Below are positions 25,856 through 32,952 of a stretch of 64,000 nucleotides of DNA, piece after piece. This DNA comes from Variimorphobacter saccharofermentans (lineage in GTDB: Bacteria > Bacillota > Clostridia > Lachnospirales > Lachnospiraceae). The translations under genes and the position numbers were made by a program. The notes below the pieces were generated by a model that saw only the letters and a list, made by a program, of their open reading frames with translations, ran no database searches and was not told the DNA's origin. The stretch covers positions 1,114,001 to 1,178,000 of the forward strand of contig NZ_JACEGA010000001.1 of the NCBI RefSeq assembly GCF_014174405.1, written 5' to 3'. The first letter of the stretch is position 1. The number at the start of each line of letters is the position of its first letter.

Positions 25856-27274
25856 CTATTGAACGGTAACTGAACGAATTTTGCTTATATTTCCATCAAT
25901 ATCTATTAAGTATACCCTAATAACAGTGCCTTTCTTGAGTGCTTTTGAAGTCTTAACACTAAAGGTTCCGTCTTTTGTGGTCTTGTCTACTAACTTCTTG
26001 CCATCTACTTCCACATAAACTACAGAATCTTTTATGCACTTACCCTTAATTGTTGTAGACCCTTTCTTACAAGATGTTACTGTAGGAGTGTACTCCTCTG
26101 TTATAGGTTTTACATTGTACTTAAAACTAAAATCAAAGTTAGTTCCAAATAATGATACTGGTACATAATACTCCCCTTTTTCAAGGATTAACTCTGCTTT
26201 GAATGTGTCCCTACATATCTCAATAGGAGTATCAAACTCTACAATACCAACTCGCTGATCTTTGTTTATTTGTGGTATTTTATTATCTAGTGTATCTACT
26301 GGGTAGACACCATAATTCTTAACTTTTGCACTCCAGTTCTCGTACCCATAGTTTAAAGCTCTTAATTCCACAGATATTTTACTCTTTTCTGTAAGGTTTA
26401 CCCTTATACAATCTTCTCTCGCAGCTAAACCAATATCATCATCCTTCTTCTTATATCTAAACACATAATAATCCTCATTCTTTGTATAAGTGTACCAAAC
26501 ATCTTGGTTATATATCTTCTTGCCGTTGTTGTTATCCATTTCTTTTATGAAAAACATTTCAAACTTCTGTGTTATATTACCACCTTCTGAAGCAAATGTC
26601 AACCTGTATTTTTTACCTTTTACAACATTGATACCATCAAAATCCCCATAACCCAAAGACTTGCAAGATACATACCAAATTGCACCATCATCACTATCTA
26701 ATACTTTACCAGTCTCACAATCATAGATAGCATAACCTGTAAAAATAGAAGCTTCCTCATTTGCAACCCACCTAAATCTTAACTGTCCAGTAAAAGGTGC
26801 TGTAAAATAATAGTTAGTAGCTTTACCACTATCTATATTCTCCAATGTATCAATACTACCAGCTCTATAATAAAACTGTGTTCTATCTAGGTAACTTGAT
26901 GGTGATGTGGCTTGGTCTATATACTCAGTTATATCATCACCATTATTTATTTTTATAGAACTGTCTCTTATTGTAAGTAACCCTTCAGTATTATAATTCT
27001 TCTCAAGTATTCTACGACCTGGATTTGACATAGCCTCTCGAATTGCTAAATATGAAATATTGTGGTAAATCTGTGGAAATCCGTTATCAAAGTCAGCAAG
27101 ATAATTACCTGGCTTTACAGGTTTATAATCTGGATCTGACCTCCAAGCGGACTGCCTTTCTTCCTGAGCATATACAATTTTTACTGGATTAACTATAGTA
27201 TTTACTGGTACTATTGTAAATGTACTAGCAACCAATGTCACTGCTAATGCAACCTGTATTAATTCTTTTTTCAT
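25856..27274 (-). CDS. Secreted protein with C-terminal Ig-like domain, cargo of element A
   Basis: 472 residues with a clear signal peptide (MKKELIQVALAVTLVASTFT..., cleavage likely after VYAQ, about 36). Residues about 80-380 form a beta-rich region of unknown family, with two parts resembling jelly-roll/pre-peptidase type domains (YYFTAPFTGQLRFRWVANEE and FDTPIEICRDTFKAELILEKGEYYVPV). The last 80 residues (PTVTSCKKGSTTIKGKCIKDSVVYVEVDGK...) match the bacterial Ig-like repeat used in many Firmicute cell-surface proteins. No membrane anchor or sortase motif is seen, so it is released or held non-covalently. It is transcribed opposite to the rest of element A and is probably a cargo gene affecting cell-surface interactions. 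Confidence 0.72.
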   Translation of the reverse strand: MKKELIQVALAVTLVASTFTIVPVNTIVNPVKIVYAQEERQSAWRSDPDYKPVKPGNYLADFDNGFPQIYHNISYLAIREAMSNPGRRILEKNYNTEGLLTIRDSSIKINNGDDITEYIDQATSPSSYLDRTQFYYRAGSIDTLENIDSGKATNYYFTAPFTGQLRFRWVANEEASIFTGYAIYDCETGKVLDSDDGAIWYVSCKSLGYGDFDGINVVKGKKYRLTFASEGGNITQKFEMFFIKEMDNNNGKKIYNQDVWYTYTKNEDYYVFRYKKKDDDIGLAAREDCIRVNLTEKSKISVELRALNYGYENWSAKVKNYGVYPVDTLDNKIPQINKDQRVGIVEFDTPIEICRDTFKAELILEKGEYYVPVSLFGTNFDFSFKYNVKPITEEYTPTVTSCKKGSTTIKGKCIKDSVVYVEVDGKKLVDKTTKDGTFSVKTSKALKKGTVIRVYLIDIDGNISKIRSVTVQ

Positions 27275-27547
27275 ACATACCCCTCCATTGTTTTATTTAT
27301 TGATAAGTAATAAATACTCCTGAAAACACTCTATAATCTCACTAGTAATCTTGTTATAAATATATTATATAAGTATCCTTACGGGTACTTTTTTTATGCT
27401 TATTATTCAAGAAATGACAATAACTTCCTGCACTCAGTATATCAAAGCTAAATATCAAATTCAAGTTATTTGACAAGATAAATCTTAATTATTCCAAGAA
27501 GAGCAATAAAACAATACACATAAGAAAAAGTGAACACACGAGAAATA
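27275..27547. other. AT-rich intergenic region left of the 41-bp repeats
   Basis: No gene seen. A small hairpin (AAGTATCC / GGGTACTT at about 27371-27390) followed by seven T lies in it. It probably contains the promoters of the secreted-protein gene and perhaps of the repeat region. Confidence 0.4.
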
Positions 27548-27711
27548 ACATAGATGACAATACAAGAGGGGAAAACCCATAAGAAGTGACATAGATGACA
27601 ATACAAGAGGGGAAAACTCATAAGAAGTGACATAGATGACAATGCAAGAGGGGAAAACCCATGAGAAGTGATATAGATGACATGTAAGAGGGGAAAGCCC
27701 ACGAAATGTTG
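27548..27711. repeat. Four 41-bp tandem repeats
   Basis: Units start at 27548, 27589, 27630 and 27671, each 41 bp and close to identical for the first three (ACATAGATGACAATACAAGA, then GGGGAAAACCCATAAGAAGTG); the fourth has decayed. They lie between the divergently transcribed secreted-protein gene and the XRE gene. There are no spacers, so this is not CRISPR. Iterons for a replication or partition protein, or a binding array for the XRE regulator, are plausible. Confidence 0.85.
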
Positions 27712-27896
27712 ACATAACCCAATATGTATACACTCTAATGAGTAATTTGCATGTATAGATATTCCACTAAGGTGGGGGAGATGCAACCACAACTATGTAA
27801 CAAACTTCTGTGAAAGGGAGCTCAAGTATATTAGTCATCCCTACTAAGAAATGTGAAGGGGAAATAATGGTTTTATACCGAGAGGGGGTGACTAGT

Positions 27897-28223
27897 ATGA
27901 GTAAAATCAAAGGTCAGTTGAGCGTGGAAATAGGTGAAAGAATTCGACTTATTCGTGAATCGTATTCAACAAGCAAAAAATTGTCTCTTGAAAAGTTTGC
28001 AGAAATCCTTAACTGTGATCCCAAAAAACTTAGTCGTATAGAAACCGGATGTCAAATGATTGATACGGAATTATTGATTAAGTTAAGCCAAGAAACAGGT
28101 AAGTCTCTTGAATTTATACTGACGGGGCAAGATGATTTTTATTCAGCAAGGAATAAAGAATTTAAGATGAAAATTAAGCAGATACTGGAAGTCGCTTATG
28201 AACTTCTCAAAAAATTACCTTAA
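27897..28223 (+). CDS. XRE-family regulator of element A
   Basis: 108 residues from ATG 27897 (GAGGGGG 7 bp upstream; the frame is open further left but without a good start). It has an HTH_3 domain at about 12-70: ERIRLIRESYSTSKKLSLEKFAEIL, then NCDPKKLSRIETGCQMID. The C-terminal 35 residues are a basic helix. It is the first plus-strand gene of element A after the 41-bp repeats and likely controls the transfer/replication genes, as ImmR-like repressors do in ICEs. Two hairpins follow it. Confidence 0.85.
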   Translation: MSKIKGQLSVEIGERIRLIRESYSTSKKLSLEKFAEILNCDPKKLSRIETGCQMIDTELLIKLSQETGKSLEFILTGQDDFYSARNKEFKMKIKQILEVAYELLKKLP

Positions 28224-28234
28224 AACAAGGTAAA

Positions 28235-28321
28235 GATCTTATAATGTGAGGAGCATTATAAGATCGGAAACTATAAAATGAAGATAGAGAAGAGCATTAC
28301 GTAACACTCTATCTTCATTTT
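28235..28321 (+). terminator. Two consecutive hairpins after the XRE gene
   Basis: GATCTTATAATG / CATTATAAGATC (28235-28265) is followed by a perfect 15-bp stem AAAATGAAGATAGAG / CTCTATCTTCATTTT (28275-28321) with an AT-rich tail. The second is a typical terminator and separates the regulator from the next genes. Confidence 0.75.
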
Positions 28322-28353
28322 ATTATACTAAATATAATTCAAGGAGGAAAAAA

Positions 28354-28692
28354 ATGATTAAACCAACAGACATAATTCTTAACGAGAATCAAATAACGAA
28401 TGGAGGTGAACTAATTCTCACTTCGGTTGCTGAAGCTAGAGAATATGTTGAGGGAAAGCAGGGAAAGGTAATAGGAACTAAATATATCGTTGTTATTCCG
28501 AAGAGAGGATATGAGCAATTAGTTATTAAGACGGATGAGTTACTTCCAGTTATTACTCAGGAAATGATAGAAGAAAGCGACGAACCAATTATAGTAGAGG
28601 CGGTTTGCCTAAGAGCAAAATTTTATAAAAATTATTTGAAGAATGAATATTTCATTACAGCAAAAGCAGATACCATGAAAATAATCCAGTAA
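28354..28692 (+). CDS. Small protein of element A, unknown function
   Basis: 112 residues with no membrane helix. AAGGAGG lies 8 bp before the ATG, so expression is likely. The middle (GTKYIVVIPKRGYEQLVIKTDE, ending LLP.IT) recalls the small early proteins of Tn916-like conjugative elements (DUF961-type), but the match is only impressionistic. It is the first gene of the FtsK-Rep-Int run, separated from the regulator by terminators, so it probably has its own promoter at about 28320-28345. Confidence 0.55.
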   Translation: MIKPTDIILNENQITNGGELILTSVAEAREYVEGKQGKVIGTKYIVVIPKRGYEQLVIKTDELLPVITQEMIEESDEPIIVEAVCLRAKFYKNYLKNEYFITAKADTMKIIQ

Positions 28693-28766
28693 GGCTTTTA
28701 TAATATTAGCTTTCAGATTAATATTCTGGTGTAATTTGCGGAGGATAACTCCAGAAAGGAAGTAAT

Positions 28767-29408
28767 ATGAAAAAGATAAAACAATGTATTAAGTGGTTTC
28801 TTAAGCAAGAGGAACCTGTAAAATTAGAGTATATTATTATTTCTGTAATCTTATTATTCTTTATAATATTTGGAATATATAAGATGCTTCCAAGCATTGT
28901 GCTTCTATTGTGTATATTAGTTTTCTTTTACTCAGAGTATAAGGAATGCAAAGCTGCTGCTAGAAGTGTTGAAGTGTCCAGAGAAGAGTATTTTAAGATG
29001 TTTCTACAAGAACGATATATGAACATGGCAGAATTGTTGGTTGTTGTCCTGAAGGAATATGAGAATGAGTTGGGAATAAGAGTAGTATCTGCAAGTTCTA
29101 TTTTATCTCCAAATAACTGGTGTAAAAACAAGAATGGAATTAATTTTTTTATATTTAGAGCACAGAGTACTAAATACCCTGAATTTAATCTTGATGATTT
29201 GCGGCTTTTATTACAAGAACGCTTGAGACAGCAATTTATAGATTATATTTGGATAGCATCACTACATAGAACCGATAAACATCTGGCAATAACCGCCACA
29301 TATGTTGATTGCTATGAAGTTGAGAAGTTTATGCAAGACTATGAAACAAAAAGGTTACAAGCATCACTAAGAGACAAAACAGGATCTCCTGATGATAGGG
29401 ATTTTTAG
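28767..29408 (+). CDS. Membrane protein of element A, next to the FtsK-like gene
   Basis: 213 residues. Two hydrophobic helices near the N-terminus (about 22-38 and 43-55) precede a cytoplasmic domain of about 150 residues with no family I recognise (AELLVVVLKEYENELGIRVVSASSILSPNNW..., LQERLRQQFIDYIWIASLHRTD). GAAAGGAAG precedes the ATG. It overlaps the FtsK-like gene by 17 bp, so the two are translated together and probably work together; small membrane partners of FtsK/TcpA couplers are known in conjugative elements. The role is inferred from position. Confidence 0.65.
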   Translation: MKKIKQCIKWFLKQEEPVKLEYIIISVILLFFIIFGIYKMLPSIVLLLCILVFFYSEYKECKAAARSVEVSREEYFKMFLQERYMNMAELLVVVLKEYENELGIRVVSASSILSPNNWCKNKNGINFFIFRAQSTKYPEFNLDDLRLLLQERLRQQFIDYIWIASLHRTDKHLAITATYVDCYEVEKFMQDYETKRLQASLRDKTGSPDDRDF

Positions 29409-30138
29409 GTGTATAGCCATGGCACTTATTGATCTTGTTATTGATGAAAAGATGCTGATGTATGCTTCACTTAGCTCTTATGTTAGATGGGATACCCAAA
29501 AATCACCTCACCTTGTAGTGAGCGGGGTAACTGGGTCAGGTAAGACTTATCTGGTTAAATTAATCATTGGAAGGATCAGTAAGTATATTACGGACTCACA
29601 GATAACTATTTGTGATTTTAAGGGTGATAACTCTGATTTTAGTGGACTGATTGGAGCTAAAAGATACTATCGGTTTGATGATGCTCTCAGAGGTTTTAAT
29701 GAGTTTTATGACTGCTTCTTACATAGGCAACGGTATAATGACTCGATGAATTTCCGTTTGATTTTGATAGAAGAGTATGCAAGCTTATTGAATTATTTAC
29801 CAAAATCAGAAAGCGAGGAGATAAAAAGAAAGTTAAGCTCTTTACTAATGTTAGCCCGTTCTTTTAATTTTCATGTGTTATTGTCTCAACAACGGCTTGA
29901 TGCTGAGTACTTTGGGAAGGCAAGAGATAACTTTAATGTAGTAATAACACTTGGAAATGTGTCGAAAGAGGTCAGAGATATGTTATTCTCCTCATATAAG
30001 GATGAAATTACTCCTGATCGTTCGAGGGGAACAGGATATATGATAACAAATGGAGCTGATTTTAGACGCATTGTTGTTCCGCAAATTAATAATATGGATT
30101 TACTTAACCAGTATATTAAAGACGCTGTGGATAGGTAG
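29392..30138 (+). CDS. FtsK/SpoIIIE (TcpA-like) DNA-translocase ATPase
   Basis: 248 residues. Walker A GVTGSGKT (about 45-52) follows SPHLVVS as in FtsK/TcpA proteins; Walker B is LILIEEYASL (about 124-133); LLSQQRLDAE (about 164-173) is the usual FtsK-family third motif. There is no membrane domain of its own, which the overlapping upstream gene may supply. An alternative start at 29419 would remove the overlap. In integrative elements such proteins couple processed DNA to the transfer channel, or pump DNA themselves. Next to Rep and integrase it points to element transfer. Confidence 0.85.
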   Translation: MIGIFRCIAMALIDLVIDEKMLMYASLSSYVRWDTQKSPHLVVSGVTGSGKTYLVKLIIGRISKYITDSQITICDFKGDNSDFSGLIGAKRYYRFDDALRGFNEFYDCFLHRQRYNDSMNFRLILIEEYASLLNYLPKSESEEIKRKLSSLLMLARSFNFHVLLSQQRLDAEYFGKARDNFNVVITLGNVSKEVRDMLFSSYKDEITPDRSRGTGYMITNGADFRRIVVPQINNMDLLNQYIKDAVDR

Positions 30139-30214
30139 AGTGCAACACCTGTGGGTGGCATGGCGTAGCCAAATGTCACCCAAACAGAGTGTTACGTGAG
30201 CGGAGCGAACCAGA
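30139..30214. other. Inverted repeat preceding the origin stem-loop
   Basis: GGGTGGCATGGC pairs imperfectly with GCCAAATGTCACCC (30153-30181). It may be the terminator of the FtsK-like gene or part of the origin. Confidence 0.4.
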
Positions 30215-30241
30215 GCACAGGGCTTAGTATTACCCCTGTGC
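30215..30241. other. Stem-loop with TAGTATTAC nonanucleotide: candidate CRESS-type origin
   Basis: Perfect 8-bp stem GCACAGGG (30215-30222) / CCCTGTGC (30234-30241) enclosing the 11-base loop CTTAGTATTAC. The last nine loop bases, TAGTATTAC (30225-30233), equal the nonanucleotide that CRESS-DNA virus Reps cut between TATT and AC. It lies 64 bp before the CRESS-like Rep frame. What is seen is the sequence and fold; origin activity is inferred. Confidence 0.75.
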
Positions 30242-30304
30242 AAATAAGTAATATGTTTTATCGCTATAATTGCAGATATTATAAGGTTTTTCAGATACTA
30301 TTAT

Positions 30305-31381
30305 ATGCGACAAATACAAAAAACATTTGTCGCTATACATTCAAAAGAGGTGATTAGTATTTCAAATAAGCAATCTAGAAAATATCAACTTACTATTAAT
30401 AATCCGACACCTGAGTTTTCACACGATAGGATTAAAGAAATCTGCTTGACTAAGTTTAGATCGTTTAAATTTCTTGCAATGGTAGATGAAATTGGTGAAA
30501 AAGGAACTCCTCACACACATATTTTTCTTTGCTTTGATAGCGCTGTACGGTTTTCTACAGTAAAGAAGAATTTTAACAGTGCACATATTGAAATGGTGAA
30601 AGGAAGTATACAACAAAACATAGACTATTTAACAAAAGCAGGAAAATGGGCTAATACTCAAAAAGCAGAAACAACGGTTAGTAATTCCTACGAAGAATTA
30701 GGTGATAGACCACCTGAGAATAAAGGTAGGAATCGAGATCTAGAAGAGCTTTATCATATGATTGTAGATGAAGAATTATCTAATGCTGAAATCATCAGAC
30801 TCAATCAAGATTATATTATGCAGATTGATAAGTTAGATAAAATAAGGACTACATATTTACAAGATAAATTTAAAGGTTTACGTAGGCTAGATCTTGAAGT
30901 GACATATGTATTTGGAGTTACAGGCAGTGGAAAATCAAGAGATATATTGGATACTTATGGAGACGAGAACGTGTATCGTGTAACCAATTACGTACATGGA
31001 TTTGACCAGTATTCTTGCGAACCTATAATTGTATTCGAAGAATTCCGGTCATCCTTATCGATTAAGGATATGTTGAATTACTTGGATGTATATCCTGTAG
31101 TTTTACAAGCAAGATACAATAATAAGTATGCTTGTTATCATAAAGTATTTATTTGTACGAATTGGAAACTGGAAAAACAGTATTCTGAAATTCAAGAAAC
31201 GGATAAGGAGTCTTGGAATGCATTTTTAAGAAGAATTCACAAGGTAATGGAATACACAGAAAGGGGAGTCATTACCTATAACTCAGTTGATAAATATATG
31301 AAGCGTAATAGCTCATTTACTTCAATTTCTCAATTGACTAAGGAAGATCAGTTAAACATTCCTTTCTTAAGAGTGGAGTAG
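30305..31381 (+). CDS. CRESS-DNA-virus-like Rep (HUH endonuclease plus SF3 helicase)
   Basis: 358 residues from the first ATG. Motifs in order: I, YQLTINNP (about 27-34); II, GTPHTHIFLCF with His70 and His72; III, YLTKAGKW with Tyr108; then Walker A GVTGSGKS (about 204-211), Walker B PIIVFEEF (about 240-247) and motif C KVFICTNW (about 280-287). This is the order and wording of circovirus/geminivirus and pCRESS plasmid Reps, whose Tyr nicks TAGTATT|AC. A stem-loop with that sequence lies upstream. Start is doubtful: AAGAGGTG sits before an in-frame ATT at 30359, and homologous Reps begin about there, which would leave the palindrome 30307-30333 in the leader. Rep probably copies element A after excision. 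Confidence 0.9.
   Translation: MRQIQKTFVAIHSKEVISISNKQSRKYQLTINNPTPEFSHDRIKEICLTKFRSFKFLAMVDEIGEKGTPHTHIFLCFDSAVRFSTVKKNFNSAHIEMVKGSIQQNIDYLTKAGKWANTQKAETTVSNSYEELGDRPPENKGRNRDLEELYHMIVDEELSNAEIIRLNQDYIMQIDKLDKIRTTYLQDKFKGLRRLDLEVTYVFGVTGSGKSRDILDTYGDENVYRVTNYVHGFDQYSCEPIIVFEEFRSSLSIKDMLNYLDVYPVVLQARYNNKYACYHKVFICTNWKLEKQYSEIQETDKESWNAFLRRIHKVMEYTERGVITYNSVDKYMKRNSSFTSISQLTKEDQLNIPFLRVE
30307..30333. repeat. Palindrome at the Rep leader
   Basis: GCGACAAAT (30307-30315) and ATTTGTCGC (30325-30333) are perfect 9-bp arms around a 9-base loop. It overlaps the first codons of the ATG-based Rep frame, or sits in the leader if Rep starts at 30359. Possibly a Rep operator or second origin element. 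Confidence 0.6.
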
Positions 31382-31414
31382 CGTATAGGGTAGAATGAAT
31401 AAGATGGAGGTGAA

Positions 31415-32665
31415 TTGTTGTATAAAGAGTTTTCAGAGCTCTTGCGTTTATTAAAGGAAAACAATATAATGAATATTGATGATGTACAGATGCGTGAAAT
31501 GGTAAATAAAATGAAACGTGAATTAATTCTGAAAAATCATCCATACAACATTTTTCTTTCATCTGATGGTCGCTATCATACCTACGTTATAAAAGATGGT
31601 AAACGAAAGCCGATAGCAAAGAAATCCAGAGAAAAGGTTGAAGACGCATTAGTACAGTTTTACAAAGAAAATGAAGCAAGAACTCAAAGTACATTGAAAA
31701 CTTTATACCCAGAATGGTTAGATTACAAGCTGGTTTGCACCAACTCTTCCAATACAGTTAGACGAATTGATAATGACTGGAAAAAGTTCTATGTTGGTAC
31801 ACCAATCATAGATATTCCGATAGCTAAATTGGATTATATAACCGTTCATAAATGGGCACATTCCATTGTTAAACAAATGAACCTGACACAGAAGCAATAT
31901 AGGAATATGGCACTGATAATGAAGCAGATTTTGATTTATTCGGTGGACAAAGGATTAATTACTGATAGCCCCTATGAACGAGTTAGATTACCTGGAAAAA
32001 TATTTGCAAAGTCGTCTAAAAAGCAATCTGATACACAAGTTTTTCTGACAGATGAGCAACCACAGATCGAACAAGAAGCTTATAAGGAATTTTATAAAAC
32101 AAATAATCCTGTAGCACTGGCAATCCCTTTAGCTTTTCAGACTGGTCTTAGAGTCGGTGAATTAGTTGCACTGAGATATAGCGATATTGACAGAGAGTAT
32201 CTCCATATTCAAAGAATGGAAGTCAGAGTACCGCATAAGAAGGAAGATGGTTGGGGGGCGACTGAATATAAAGTTGTAGAGCATACAAAAACACAGGCGG
32301 GTACAAGAAAAGTTTACTTAACAACGAAAGCTCGCGAGATATTAAGTATGATTAAAAATGCATCTGATAGTAATGGATATGTAGACAATGATTACATATT
32401 TGTTAATGAAAAGGGAAGAATTCATGTTAGAGCATTAGATTACAGATTAAGAAAATATTGCGACAACTTGAATATACCAGAAAAGAGTATGCATAAGATC
32501 AGAAAAACTTTTATTTCCACTCTAATTGATCACAATGTTAATATTAATTATATCCGAGAGACGGTAGGACATGAGTCGGAAGAGACTACATATAAAAGCT
32601 ATTGCTTTAATAGATTATCAACGGATATGACAGAGAATATCCTTGAAAATATCCTTTGTGGGTAG
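31415..32665 (+). CDS. Tyrosine recombinase (integrase) of element A
   Basis: 416 residues with a TTG start (GGAGGTGAA 5 bp upstream). It has an AP2-like arm-binding N-terminus (HPYNIFLSSDGRYHTYVIKDGKRKPIAKKSREK, about 42-75), a core-binding domain at about 90-190 and a catalytic domain: Arg in TGLRVGELV (about 245), MHKIRKTFIST (His and Arg, about 359-362), VGHESEETT (His, about 386) and nucleophile Tyr in YKSY (about 392-395). It ends 84 bp before the tRNA-Gly 3' end and should act at the 19-bp att. It differs clearly from the integrase of element B although both use the same tRNA end. Confidence 0.93.
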   Translation: MLYKEFSELLRLLKENNIMNIDDVQMREMVNKMKRELILKNHPYNIFLSSDGRYHTYVIKDGKRKPIAKKSREKVEDALVQFYKENEARTQSTLKTLYPEWLDYKLVCTNSSNTVRRIDNDWKKFYVGTPIIDIPIAKLDYITVHKWAHSIVKQMNLTQKQYRNMALIMKQILIYSVDKGLITDSPYERVRLPGKIFAKSSKKQSDTQVFLTDEQPQIEQEAYKEFYKTNNPVALAIPLAFQTGLRVGELVALRYSDIDREYLHIQRMEVRVPHKKEDGWGATEYKVVEHTKTQAGTRKVYLTTKAREILSMIKNASDSNGYVDNDYIFVNEKGRIHVRALDYRLRKYCDNLNIPEKSMHKIRKTFISTLIDHNVNINYIRETVGHESEETTYKSYCFNRLSTDMTENILENILCG

Positions 32666-32683
32666 TGTAATCAAGTGTAATCA
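32665..32683. repeat. Right arm-type repeats of element A
   Basis: GTGTAATCA occurs at 32665-32673 and 32675-32683, just after the integrase stop, matching the pair at 25746-25764. Confidence 0.6.
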
Positions 32684-32707
32684 AAGGGGATAAAGAAATA
32701 AGACAAA

Positions 32708-32735
32708 TGGAAGCCTGTAAATTCAAGGCTTCCAT
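32708..32735 (-). terminator. Hairpin between integrase and tRNA-Gly
   Basis: TGGAAGCCT / AGGCTTCCA with a 10-base loop. It would stop the tRNA-Gly transcript on the minus strand and possibly the integrase transcript on the other. Confidence 0.65.
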
Positions 32736-32747
32736 TAAAATTAGTTA

Positions 32748-32819
32748 AGCGCGAGACGGGATTCGAACCCGCGACCCTCGCCTTGGCAAGGCGATACTCC
32801 ACCACTGAGCCACTCGCGC
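32748..32819 (-). tRNA. tRNA-Gly (GCC)
   Basis: The complementary strand folds as a complete cloverleaf. The acceptor stem is GCGCGAG / CTCGCGC with discriminator T. The D arm is GCTC/GAGT, the anticodon arm TCGCC-TTGCCAA-GGCGA with anticodon GCC, and the T loop TTCGAAT. CCA is not encoded. Its last 19 paired bases are the att sequence used by elements A, B and C. Confidence 0.95.
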
Positions 32820-32869
32820 ATATTATGTTGTGCTGTTGTTTTGCTTTGCATTTCGTAAGCACATGTCAT

Positions 32870-32898
32870 AATATACTATAGATTATAGGGTTTGTCAA
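32870..32898 (-). promoter_or_regulatory. Promoter of tRNA-Gly
   Basis: On the minus strand TTGACA (32898-32893) and TATATT (32875-32870) are separated by 17 bp, about 50 bp before the tRNA 5' end. Confidence 0.7.
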
Positions 32899-32952
32899 TA
32901 CTATAAAATCAAATTTTTTTATTTTCTTTAAAATATATATTTTTTGCATAAT

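Larger units (their letters stand above)
25668..32767. mobile_element. Element A: integrative element with CRESS-like Rep at tRNA-Gly
   Basis: 7.1 kb between att copies at 25668-25686 and 32749-32767 (inside tRNA-Gly). Contents from left: secreted Ig-domain protein (minus strand); 41-bp tandem repeats; XRE regulator; small protein; membrane protein; FtsK/TcpA-like ATPase; a stem-loop with TAGTATTAC; CRESS-like Rep; tyrosine integrase. GTAATCA repeats are paired at both ends (25746-25764 and 32667-32683). No separate relaxase is present, so Rep may also serve transfer, as HUH proteins do in ICEs with FtsK-type couplers. Confidence 0.85.

Noticed and set aside
27548..27711. Possible CRISPR array
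   Set aside because: Units follow each other head to tail with a 41-bp period and no unique spacers; no cas genes are nearby.
27535..27792. Minus-strand frames of 82 and 108 residues across the 41-bp repeats
   Set aside because: Their repeated peptide comes from the tandem DNA repeats; there is no ribosome site and the composition is unlike a protein.
25668..32767. Element A as a prophage
   Set aside because: No capsid, portal, terminase, lysis or tail genes; the gene set is that of a replicating integrative element.
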